From contig SZNP01000005.1 in NCBI GenBank assembly GCA_005239435.1, positions 310,001 to 374,000 on the forward strand: 64,000 nucleotides of DNA, given 5' to 3'. Both the position numbers and the translations under genes were made by a program. Positions 1 to 7,450 of the stretch are shown in pieces. Numbering within the stretch: position 1 is the stretch's first letter; each line of letters begins with the position of its first letter. The notes below the pieces were generated by a model, which worked only from the letters and a program-made list of their open reading frames with translations, was not told the DNA's origin and did no database searches. The stretch is from Halorussus salinisoli (GTDB lineage Archaea; Halobacteriota; Halobacteria; Halobacteriales; Haladaptataceae).

Positions 1-691
1 TAGCCGCGAGTATTCGATTTCAGGCGAGCGTTTGCGTTTGCGGAAACGAAAACGCAAACAGGGAGATTTCCCGACGAGCGGAGATGGAGTTCCGTAGCCG
101 AGTGAATCGGACGGCCCACTACCGACGAAGGTGACGGACGACGAGGTAGACGGAGCGCTCCCGAAGCCCCGCACCCACGCGTTCGGCACTAAAGTACCGG
201 TCGAAGAGGTCGATTCGGGACCTCACGGACGACGCGACTACGCCGGTGGCCGAGGATACGACCGAGTGACCGAGGCGGTCAGAATCGACTGGTTCGGGAA
301 CGATATCGTAAACGTAAACGAAAACGGAAATGGAAGCGGTATCTGGAACGGTAACGGAATCGGAATCGAGGTCGTCGAAGAACTATTCGACGACCGGTCC
401 CCGCACGAGTGGCGACCACCGCGGAGACCCACTCTGTAAAAACGTTCACTATCAGCCGATGGCGCATCTGGAAGCGGACGGAACAGGGTCGGAGACTCCG
501 ATAGAATTCTTATACCGAAGGAAGCAGTGAAGCGAACGTCTGAGGCGACCACTGGGTCGAATACATGAATTGCATCTTGGTTTATCGACTCGGCTTCCTC
601 GTTCGAGTAGAGAACGGCCTCGACCAACTTCACCGCTCTCCCGAAAAGAGCTGAGGATATCGGTGAAGGAGAAGCGTCGAGAATCTCGGGC
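1..691. other. Intergenic stretch, no confident gene
   Basis: No convincing coding region lies here. Open frames exist on both strands, but their products are low-complexity: the plus-strand frame 131-439 becomes alternating X-Gly/Asn dipeptides around 300-370, and the minus-strand frame 238-711 becomes alternating Pro/Phe/Ile. Both effects come from a 6-bp periodic repeat. A perfect 10-bp inverted repeat (30-39 and 50-59, arm GTTTGCGTTT) lies near the window start. The stretch may be the downstream flank of the response-regulator gene or degenerated sequence. Confidence 0.5.
30..59. repeat. Inverted repeat / hairpin
   Basis: Arms GTTTGCGTTT and AAACGCAAAC are perfectly complementary across a 10-base spacer. 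The arm resembles the GCGTTTGCG stem of the longer hairpin at 47879-47910, so both may belong to one dispersed hairpin class. Its function is not known; a terminator for a gene left of the window is possible. Confidence 0.6.
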
Positions 692-1255
692 TCAGAGGTC
701 CCGAAACGCACCCACGAAGTCGTCGTGGTCGTCCAGTTCGTCGCGAGTGTCGCCTACCTCGGTCCGAAGTTCTTCGATTTCGCCACGCAGTTGCGCGTAC
801 TCGTCGCTCGCTTCGAGCGTGTCGGGGTCCTTCTCGGCTTCGAGGACCGCCTTCTTCGAGACGAGCGAGTAGTAGTCCTGGAGTTGTGCGCCGTAATCGA
901 CGCGGGTGAGCATCTGTTCGACGATCTCGTGAAGATCGTCCTTCGACACCGGCTTGACGAGATAATCGTCGAAACCCATCTCCAGGATATCGAAGTCGGG
1001 TTTGACCGCAGTCACCATGACGACGCGGCAGTCGAGATCGCGGGCACGAATCTGTTCGAGCACCTCGTCGCCGGACTGGCCGGGCATCCGACGGTCGAGA
1101 AGGACGACGTCTACGGTCTCGTCGAGGACGTCCAGCGCCTCGTCGCCTTCGTAGGCACTCCGCACGCGATAGTCGTTCTGCAACCACATCGCGTAAAGGT
1201 CGGCAACGTCTTGCTCGTCGTCGACGACGAGAACGGTCGATTGGTCGGGAGACAT
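692..1255 (-). CDS. HalX-domain response regulator
   Basis: A 187-residue cytoplasmic signal-transduction protein. Residues 1-115 form a receiver domain with all key residues visible: acidic pair D12-D13, phospho-acceptor D54 in LLDRRMPG, T82 and K101 in LVKP. The C-terminal third is an acidic helical segment (LQDYYSLVSKKAVLEAE and following) typical of the haloarchaeal HalX domain. There is no DNA-binding domain, so it probably receives phosphate from one of the many haloarchaeal PAS/GAF histidine kinases and passes the signal by protein contact. The partner kinase is not next to it. ATG at 1255 is chosen because the receiver beta1 strand begins at residue 7. Confidence 0.9.
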   Translation of the reverse strand: MSPDQSTVLVVDDEQDVADLYAMWLQNDYRVRSAYEGDEALDVLDETVDVVLLDRRMPGQSGDEVLEQIRARDLDCRVVMVTAVKPDFDILEMGFDDYLVKPVSKDDLHEIVEQMLTRVDYGAQLQDYYSLVSKKAVLEAEKDPDTLEASDEYAQLRGEIEELRTEVGDTRDELDDHDDFVGAFRDL

Positions 1256-1580
1256 GGTCGTGTCAGGCGCAACTCGAATAAGCTCTGGTTACTGACTGAA
1301 TCATGCGACAAGATGGACTTATATCTTGTGGTTACGGGAACGGAATGATTCTGCAAGACGTGACGGTGTTCTGCTGTCGGCCGTTCAAGTCGCGTTTCCC
1401 ACACGGAATCGAACGTTACGTGCCCTCACGCCGTCCGGACGCCGTAACGATTGCGCCGACGTCACGCGGATACTGCTCGACGGCGTAGCAGTCCCCGCGT
1501 GAGCGCAGAGCCGTGATAGTCGCCGAGTCAAGATGTCTACAATTTTTCTTCGATATTTTTACCGCAACAACTAAGTTGGT

Positions 1581-1919
1581 GTGACGACTACCTACGATTG
1601 GCTATGTCGAAGACCAGTGATCGCTTTTGCCACGGGCAGTGAACCCGAAGGAACGCCGGAGCAACGGTTCGAACGACTTCTAGAACTCCCACCGAGCGCG
1701 AAACTCGTCTACAAAGTCCTGGAGCAGGAGGACGAACCGCTGACGCAGAGCCAGATTCGTGAACAGGCGCTCCTCCCTGCACGAACGACACGTGACGCGT
1801 TGACTAAACTCGAAGGCGAAGGGCTCGTAGAAGAACAGATGTACGTTCCCGACGCGCGCAAACGGTTGTACGCGCCACAGTCCATCGCAATCCCCGAAGA
1901 CGCGGAATTGACCGCGTAG
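1581..1919 (+). CDS. Small winged-helix (MarR/TrmB-like) protein
   Basis: A 112-residue protein whose core (residues 25-105, from QRFERLLELPPSAKLVYKVL on) has a winged-helix pattern: a helix, then LTQSQIREQALLPARTTRDA as the helix-turn-helix, then a beta-wing. It is probably a DNA-binding regulator of a family common in haloarchaea. The start is doubtful. GTG 1581 lies about 25 bases after a TATA-like stretch (gatatttttacc, 1551-1562), which suits a leaderless mRNA. GTG 1617 is also in frame. ATG 1604 is out of frame and gives MSKTSDRF before stopping. The first 15 residues at GTG 1581 look non-native. Confidence 0.75.
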   Translation: MTTTYDWLCRRPVIAFATGSEPEGTPEQRFERLLELPPSAKLVYKVLEQEDEPLTQSQIREQALLPARTTRDALTKLEGEGLVEEQMYVPDARKRLYAPQSIAIPEDAELTA

Positions 1920-1929
1920 TTTCCCCGAA

Positions 1930-2090
1930 GGGATTTAAAGAGGTGATATACCATGCAGTACACCTATGGACGTACCGGACGCCCGTAGGAACGCCTGCAG
2001 GGGTCCCGCGCCCCGGCGTCGCAGGCAAGGGAGTCGTAGATAAACTGTGCCTCTGACAACCGGGGCGGTCCTCGCCGCCCTGATTCACTA
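1930..2090 (+). ncRNA. Possible structured small RNA or leader
   Basis: A TATA-like GATTTAAAG (1931-1939) is followed by 150 bases with no long frame but good folding potential. GCCTGC pairs with GCAGGC around an inner GGGG/CCCC stem (about 1991-2027). A second hairpin with arms GGGCGG and CCGCCC (2063-2080) resembles a terminator. The only open frames are tiny: 11 codons from ATG 1953 and 24 from ATG 1966. It does not match the SRP or RNase P consensus that I know. It could instead be a 3' UTR structure of the winged-helix gene. Confidence 0.3.
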
Positions 2091-2127
2091 ACTCGATAGC
2101 GACTGTTCTAAGTCGTCGTTTCCACAG

Positions 2128-2871
2128 TTACGCGACCGACAGGCCCTCTACGTTCTGCTGAAGTCGGATGGTCGCAGTGATGAGGAACCCGGCGACGAGG
2201 ACGACGAAGACGTTCTCGACGGCCTGCACGACGACGGGGGTGACTCCCACGGCCACGCCGAGGTCCGCGAAGCCGAGACCACCCAGACAGACCAGCACCG
2301 GCAGGAGGTGTCGCCGGAGCGTGTCGAGACTCGTCCCGCGAGCCATCGACTCCAACTTCTCGGCGAACACCACGCCGTAGGCCGCGAACGCCACGCTCCC
2401 GAGACCCTTGACGAACTGGGCGACGACCGACTGGTCGATGAGCAGGACCGCGACCCACTCCACGAGGATGACGACGACGAACCCAGCTTCGACTCGTCTG
2501 AGGATTTCGAGCGAGAACCGCTGGTCGTCGGGCTCGGGGGCCAACGCGGAGTCGTAGTACACCTCCCGCATCGAGAACGCGAGGAAGACGATGCAGAAGA
2601 GCAAGGCCCCGTCGCCGAACGCGGTCAGCGTACGGGACCGGACGACCGTACCCGCGACTCCGAGCAGGCCGTAGAGTCCGGCGCTCGTCCCGACTAGCGC
2701 GAGGTAGCGCCAGAACGGTCGCTGGGACTCCAATCGGTTGAGTCGGAGGTTCTGAACCGCGTAGAAGCCGAAAATCGTGGCCGCCATCGTGACGAGAACC
2801 GACCCGAGGAAGTGGACGGCCGCTGCGCTGGCGTCCCCGGAGGCGTGGACGGTGAGCGGGGCGAACGCCAT
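2128..2871 (-). CDS. Seven-TM haloarchaeal membrane protein
   Basis: A 247-residue integral membrane protein with about seven hydrophobic segments: around residues 18-40, 53-73, 84-100, 126-146, 150-168, 186-206 and 213-233. It carries no motif that I recognise as enzymatic. The arrangement of N-out helices with short loops recalls haloarchaeal 7-TM sensor or scaffold proteins, but there is no retinal-binding Lys in a rhodopsin context. ATG 2871 lies about 28 bases from an upstream TTTAAGTA box, consistent with a leaderless transcript. Its function is not identified. Confidence 0.75.
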   Translation of the reverse strand: MAFAPLTVHASGDASAAAVHFLGSVLVTMAATIFGFYAVQNLRLNRLESQRPFWRYLALVGTSAGLYGLLGVAGTVVRSRTLTAFGDGALLFCIVFLAFSMREVYYDSALAPEPDDQRFSLEILRRVEAGFVVVILVEWVAVLLIDQSVVAQFVKGLGSVAFAAYGVVFAEKLESMARGTSLDTLRRHLLPVLVCLGGLGFADLGVAVGVTPVVVQAVENVFVVLVAGFLITATIRLQQNVEGLSVA

Positions 2872-3027
2872 GTTCTGTTCCCGGGATTTCGCCGAGCGTA
2901 CTTAAATTGGTGCGCTATCCGACCGCGGAACGGGGAGAGACGTTCCGCTCGCGTCGGTCGGACACCCCCTCGAACTACTTTCACGTACGCCGGGGCTTTG
3001 AAGCCACTCGCTCCCGTCTAGTCCGAC

Positions 3028-3267
3028 GTGCACTCCCACGACCCGGACGAGACGCCCTGCCCGGTCTGTGGCAAAGCCTACGACCAGCGCGTCGTCGTGG
3101 AGCGCGGCGACCGATGGGCCGACGTGTTCGGCGGGCCGCCGTTCTCCGCGCTGACGAAGTACGCCCGGCGGTGCGCGAGTCGCTACGACGCGGAGGACGA
3201 GCGCACTCGCGGCGAGGGCGAGCGCGTGGTCTACTTCCACGACGACGGCCCGGCGGGCGGACGATAG
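3028..3267 (+). CDS. Small CxxC protein
   Basis: A 79-residue protein starting at GTG 3028, with CPVCG near the N-terminus (residues 11-15) and a single later Cys (around residue 49), so a complete zinc ribbon is not obvious within one chain. The acidic, Arg-rich composition and GC3 bias are like neighbouring haloarchaeal genes. It ends one base before the stop codon of the convergent pseudokinase gene. Its role is unknown. A shadow frame cannot be fully excluded, but CPVCGKAYD is a typical zinc-knuckle start. Confidence 0.6.
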   Translation: MHSHDPDETPCPVCGKAYDQRVVVERGDRWADVFGGPPFSALTKYARRCASRYDAEDERTRGEGERVVYFHDDGPAGGR

Positions 3268-4851
3268 CTACAACTCGTAAGACAGCGATAGGTCCTGGGC
3301 GACGACCTCCAACTCCCGCAGGAAGTCCTCGGCGGTCTCGAATCGTGCAGTCTTCTCGGTTCTCAGTGCCCGCTCGACCAACCGGTCTACCGCCTCGGGC
3401 ACGCGCTCGACGTGTGCGCTCGGCGGTGCGGGGTCCTCGTGGCGGACCTTCCGGGCGATTGCGGCAGTGTCCCCGGCGAACGGCGGTCGTCCGGCGAAGA
3501 GAGCGTAACAGAGCGCGCCGAGTTGGTACACGTCGGTCGAGTGGTCCGGACGACCGAACTCCTCGGGCGCGAACTGCTCTGGCGCAGCGTAGGCGGGCGG
3601 AACCGGTGGGGTGTTCATCTCCGCGAGCAGGTCGCCGAACGACCAGTCGCCGACCTTCGGGACCGACCACGCGCCGAACGTGCGCGAGAGACCGACCGCG
3701 CCCGGCCGGAGCGCGCCGTGGACGACGCCTCGGGCGTGGGCGTGACGGACCGCCGTGGCGAGGCAGTGGGCGTACCACACCGCGCGGTCGAACCCGACCG
3801 ACCCGATGGCGTCTCGGAGGCTTCCGCCGTCCATGAACTCGGTGGCGAACCACGGCCGGGGATTTGTCCCGCGCGCGAGTACGGGCGCGACGTGGGCGCG
3901 GTCGTCAGCGCCCGCCCACGCCCGGAGCGCGGTCTCGACGCGCGCCGGGTCCACTCCACTGCCGGACCGGAGCGTCCGGAGGACGACTACGACGTGCTGG
4001 CCGCCCTCGCTCGACGACGGCGCGCGGACCTTCGCGGCGGTCGTCAGCGGGCCGTCGCCGAGGTCCGCGAGGAAGTCGAAGTCCCGACGGTCGGCCTCGA
4101 CGTCCGGCACTGCGGGAATCCGGTCCGGCGGGCCGAGCGACTGGTCGGTATCGGCGTCGGTCTCGCCGTCGCCCACCGGCGACTCGTCCGACGACGAGTC
4201 GCCTCGAATCCTGACGGGTCGGCCGTCGCCCGACTCGTCGGTCACCGCGACCACGCCGGCGCCTCCGCGCAGAATCTCGGCGATGTCGGGCGTGGCTTCG
4301 ATGGTCTCGGGAAAGCCGTCCTCGTCGAGTCGTGCGACGAGGTTGCGGAGCGTCTCGGCGGCGACTCGGCGCACGAGTCCGTCACCCTCACGTACCAGGT
4401 GGGCGAGTTCGCTCAGCGCGGGTTCGGCGGCGTTGGGATACTCTCGGGCCACGTCCGCGAGCGCGAGGACGCTGTTCTCTCTGACCAGCGGGTCGTCGTC
4501 GGTCAGACCCGCGGTGACCTCCGAGAGCGCGGCGTGAGCGCGATGCGGGTCTTCGTCGGCGACGGTCGCCACGGCCCACGAGGCACCCCGGCGGACCCAC
4601 TGGTCGTCGTCGTCCAACAGCGGCGCGAGTGCGGACTCAACCGGGAGTCGGCGCGAGCGGTCGGGGTCGTCGGCCGCGAGTTCCGCGAGCGTCCACACCG
4701 CCTCGGCGCGTTCCTCGGAGTCGGCGGCGGCGAGTCCCGCTACGGCGGCGTCCACGTCGTCGTCCTCCCGGCCCCACCGCTCGCGGGCCTCCTCGCGGAG
4801 TCGTTCGGCCCGCTCGCGGTCGCGTGCGGCGTCTCGCTCGCGTCCGTCCAT
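3268..4851 (-). CDS. HEAT-repeat protein with kinase-like (pseudokinase) domain
   Basis: A 527-residue protein. Residues 30-175 are HEAT-like helical repeats (WTLAELAADDPDR, ASWAVATVADEDP, SVLALADVAREYP). An acidic linker follows, and residues 255-515 have the outline of a Ser/Thr protein kinase: the hinge region FMDGGSL, YAAPEQF as the APE motif, and DVYQLGALCYALFAGRPPF as helix F and beyond. Key catalytic residues are changed. The HRD loop reads HGALRP (about residue 377), with the catalytic Asp absent; the VAIK Lys position reads VVLRTL; the DFG position reads DWS; and no Gly-rich loop is evident. It is therefore probably a pseudokinase scaffold. ATG 4851 is the first good start. Confidence 0.85.
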   Translation of the reverse strand: MDGRERDAARDRERAERLREEARERWGREDDDVDAAVAGLAAADSEERAEAVWTLAELAADDPDRSRRLPVESALAPLLDDDDQWVRRGASWAVATVADEDPHRAHAALSEVTAGLTDDDPLVRENSVLALADVAREYPNAAEPALSELAHLVREGDGLVRRVAAETLRNLVARLDEDGFPETIEATPDIAEILRGGAGVVAVTDESGDGRPVRIRGDSSSDESPVGDGETDADTDQSLGPPDRIPAVPDVEADRRDFDFLADLGDGPLTTAAKVRAPSSSEGGQHVVVVLRTLRSGSGVDPARVETALRAWAGADDRAHVAPVLARGTNPRPWFATEFMDGGSLRDAIGSVGFDRAVWYAHCLATAVRHAHARGVVHGALRPGAVGLSRTFGAWSVPKVGDWSFGDLLAEMNTPPVPPAYAAPEQFAPEEFGRPDHSTDVYQLGALCYALFAGRPPFAGDTAAIARKVRHEDPAPPSAHVERVPEAVDRLVERALRTEKTARFETAEDFLRELEVVAQDLSLSYEL

Positions 4852-5220
4852 CGGTTCGTCCGGTGACGCGCCGGTCTGATAAGTGTTCCTTCACCGGCTG
4901 TCCGTCGTGGTCAGAAGGAGAGCAACGGTCGTCGGAATCGGAGCGACGTAGGTCTCGAACGCTCGCGCGCTCGCTACGCATCGGAGCAATCGACCGCAAC
5001 GACGGAACGACCGGAGCGAAGACCGGGTGGAAAGCCCTCACGTGTAGTTTGGAGTCAGCAAACATCGTCAGTCTCGCGGCCGAACGTTCGCCAGGCCGCT
5101 CGTGAGTTCGGAAACGAAGGTTGTTGTTAAAGAAACGTATATATTGTTCTAACATATAGAGACGTATGTGAGATCCGATCGCCGGTCGAAAACGAGTCGC
5201 GCCGAGCGCACGTCGAACGG
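4852..5220. other. Intergenic stretch without a gene
   Basis: 369 bases between two leftward genes. The only long frames are shadows of the flanking GC-rich composition. The segment 5107-5170 is AT-rich (tatatattgttctaacatata) and could hold promoter elements, but no start codon with a clear reading frame follows on either strand. Confidence 0.5.
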
Positions 5221-5832
5221 TCAGGCCTCGCGCGAGGCGTCGAGGTCCACGACGGCGTCCGCGAGTTCGCGGACGACCGACAGCGACCGGTGGTCGTGGG
5301 CCGAGGGGTCCAGCAGGTAGTACCCCCGGCCGTCCACGCTCTCGACCCGGCCCGCGAGGACGTGGAGGAACGCGAACGTCCGGTCGAGAGCGACCGACTC
5401 CAGCATGGCCGTCAGCGAGTCGAGGTAGACCACCGTCTCGCGGCCGTTGCCGTCCCACGTTTCGAGGTACTCGCTCGCGCCGACGCCGACGCGTGCGAGG
5501 TCGGTCGGGTCCGAGACCGCCTTCACGACCGGCGAAGTGTCGGCGGGCGACGACGGAACGGAAGTCGTCGCCGACGCGGCCGACCTCGCGCCGGCGGCCG
5601 AGCGCGTCGCGTCGCCGACGTGGACGAAACCGACCTCCGACGGCATGTCGCCGACGCTCCGTCGCCAGTCTCGAAGCCACGCGTCGAGATTTTCGCGGTA
5701 GGTGACGACGAGTAGATTCGTCTCGGCGGGCCGAGGGAGCACATTGAGCGCCTCCGGAGTCGCACCGTCGGGCGGCGAAGACCGCTTCAGCAAAGTGTTG
5801 GAAGGCGGAGATTGTGAACGGGACACACCCAA
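5221..5832 (-). CDS. DUF7504-like RecA-fold protein, P-loop missing
   Basis: A 203-residue protein resembling the haloarchaeal DUF7504 group, which has a RecA/KaiC-like fold. Beta-strand patterns LLVVTYR, VGFVHVG, VVYLDSLTAML and GYYLLDPSAHD fit the RecA core order. No Walker A (GxxxxGKT) is present, so ATP binding is unlikely. Such proteins occur with HalX and other signal-transduction genes in haloarchaea, and a direct role is not established. The second copy in this window (23320-23985) shares the pattern. The poly-acidic, Ala-rich middle (residues 75-105) is low-complexity. Confidence 0.7.
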   Translation of the reverse strand: MGVSRSQSPPSNTLLKRSSPPDGATPEALNVLPRPAETNLLVVTYRENLDAWLRDWRRSVGDMPSEVGFVHVGDATRSAAGARSAASATTSVPSSPADTSPVVKAVSDPTDLARVGVGASEYLETWDGNGRETVVYLDSLTAMLESVALDRTFAFLHVLAGRVESVDGRGYYLLDPSAHDHRSLSVVRELADAVVDLDASREA

Positions 5833-5985
5833 AAGTGTTCGTCCAGAAACTTAAAATTTAATGAAGCGGGCGTACTCGGGGCCGTGAGTCCGGAACGGCG
5901 TCACCGAGGGGAACCCGGGGCCCTCCGCGGTCCGACAGGTCGCAAAACCTAACACCGATGCGTACATCGGGTCGGTCAACGTCAC

Positions 5986-6198
5986 ATGGGTCTCGGTCCA
6001 CGTCAGTGGCAGTGCAAGGACTGCGGGCGAAAACACCGCACCGACCGCAAGCAGTGCGTCGAATGCGGATACAGCGTGCTGAAACCGGTGGACAACGAGA
6101 AGCGACTGGACCGACTCTCGTCCGCGATGCTGGCGCTCCTCCCCGCCATCTTGGCCGTTCTCACGATGGGGTTGATCGCGGTAGTACTGTTCTTCTGA
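5986..6198 (+). CDS. Zinc-ribbon plus C-terminal TM small protein
   Basis: A 70-residue protein. Residues 9-27 contain two CxxC pairs (CKDCG and CVECG) forming a zinc ribbon. Residues 45-69 (AMLALLPAILAVLTMGLIAV) are one transmembrane helix that places the ribbon in the cytoplasm. ATG 5986 precedes the ribbon directly. The last 38 bases overlap the 3' end of the convergent membrane glycosyltransferase gene. Its function is unknown; such tail-anchored ribbons are common in haloarchaea. Confidence 0.8.
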   Translation: MGLGPRQWQCKDCGRKHRTDRKQCVECGYSVLKPVDNEKRLDRLSSAMLALLPAILAVLTMGLIAVVLFF

Positions 6199-7447
6199 CG
6201 TAGACGACGCAGCCGCCGAGCATCAGCACGACTCCGTACAGCGGCGGGGTCGCCAGCGTGAACGCGGGGGTCAGCACCGCGAGGACGCCATCGGGAATCG
6301 GCGTCGCACCGACCAGCGCCCGGACGTTGGCGAGCGTCAGGCCGAAGTTCGCCACGAACGCGCCCGCGACGAACAGTTTCCGGGCCGGGCCGCGCTCCAG
6401 CAGGTAGAGCAGCGGAACCATCGGAAAGAGCAGGTAGACGACGTAGAGCAGGAGGGAGGGGAACCCGATTACGATCGCGGCCATCGTGGCGAAGATGGCG
6501 ACCAGTCGCTCGACCGGCCCCGAAACTCGTCGATAGCAGTAACCGACCACGGGCGCGAGCAGGAGGAACGCCAGCGGACCGTAGAGCGAGGGGTCGAGTC
6601 CGGGCAACAGCACCGAGAGCGGTCGCCGCAGCGTGACGAGGGTCGCGCCCGGCGCGAGTCCGCCCGCGAACTCGGCGCTCGACAGGCGCGGAGCGACCGC
6701 GACCCGGAGGTAGGTCAGGTGGCTCTCGACGCCGAAGGTGGCCACGCCGAGCGCGAACAGGCCGACGCCGGTCGCGGTCGCGGCCGCGACCGTGCGCCAC
6801 GCGCGCCTGCGAAGGAACCAGACCCCCACCGCGGCCGGGAAGAGTTTGACGACCGCCGGGAGCGCGACGGCCACGCCTGCACGGGATTCGCTTCCGTCGT
6901 CCAGCCACCGGAACCCGGCGTCCAGCGCGAGCAAGAGGAAGAAGTTGGTCTCGCCGTAGAGCAGGGTGGACGCCGAGTGGAGCGAGAGCAGGGTGAACGC
7001 GGCGATTAACCCCCGGTCGAGCCACGGCAGGGAGTCGCGGTACCGTTCGACGTAGTCCACGAGCAGGACCGCCACGCCGAGCGCCGCGGCCGCGTTGAGC
7101 AGGGTGAACGCGGCGAACGCACCGCGCCAGCTATCGAACAGCGCCAGCGGGAGGAAGACCGGAAGCGTGACCGGCGGGTAGACGTAGCCGTAGGTCGGAT
7201 GCGCGGGCGGCGAGGCCGCGTAGAAGTCCGCGCCCGCGAGCGCGGCCTCCGCCGCGAAGTAGTAGACTTGCAGGTCCATGCCGACCCTGCTCGGGTGGCG
7301 CGCGACGGTGGCGGCGATGCCGACGACGCCGAGCAGGACGCCAACGGCGAGGACGAGGCGGGCGTCGGTGGGGTTGGGAGGTGCACGAGAGTCTGGAGAG
7401 TTGCGAGGCGCGCGAGCGTCGGTGGGGTCCCGGGGCGCGTCGACCAC
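6161..7447 (-). CDS. GT87/DUF2029-type membrane glycosyltransferase
   Basis: A 428-residue protein with about ten TM helices after a disordered Pro/Asp-rich N-terminus (residues 1-30). The first loop holds the GMDLQVYYFAAEAALAG and YVYPPVTL motifs typical of DUF2029/GT87 polyprenol-phosphate-mannose-dependent transferases, in which the acidic residue of the first extracytoplasmic loop is catalytic. It probably adds a sugar to a lipid-linked or S-layer glycan on the outer face of the membrane. It lies 3 bases downstream of the MutS-like gene and is probably co-transcribed with it. The acceptor cannot be told from sequence. Confidence 0.8.
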   Translation of the reverse strand: MVDAPRDPTDARAPRNSPDSRAPPNPTDARLVLAVGVLLGVVGIAATVARHPSRVGMDLQVYYFAAEAALAGADFYAASPPAHPTYGYVYPPVTLPVFLPLALFDSWRGAFAAFTLLNAAAALGVAVLLVDYVERYRDSLPWLDRGLIAAFTLLSLHSASTLLYGETNFFLLLALDAGFRWLDDGSESRAGVAVALPAVVKLFPAAVGVWFLRRRAWRTVAAATATGVGLFALGVATFGVESHLTYLRVAVAPRLSSAEFAGGLAPGATLVTLRRPLSVLLPGLDPSLYGPLAFLLLAPVVGYCYRRVSGPVERLVAIFATMAAIVIGFPSLLLYVVYLLFPMVPLLYLLERGPARKLFVAGAFVANFGLTLANVRALVGATPIPDGVLAVLTPAFTLATPPLYGVVLMLGGCVVYVRRTVLPRSTPS

Positions 7448-7450
7448 GGT

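Noticed and set aside
131-439. Plus-strand frame of 102 codons at the left edge
   Set aside because: Low-complexity Gly/Asn dipeptides from the 6-bp repeat; no promoter, ribosome site or family resemblance.
238-711. Minus-strand frame of 157 codons next to the HalX gene
   Set aside because: Its second half is alternating Pro/Phe/Ile produced by the same repeat; it overlaps the end of a confident gene.
1930-2090. Possible SRP RNA (GGCAAGGGAGTC resembles part of helix 8)
   Set aside because: The region is far too short and the rest of the S domain is missing; kept only as an unnamed structured segment.
6003-7025. Long antisense frames in the glycosyltransferase and other GC-rich genes
   Set aside because: Shadows of real genes: Arg/Ala/Pro-rich composition, no motifs, and the opposite-strand frame has clear domains.
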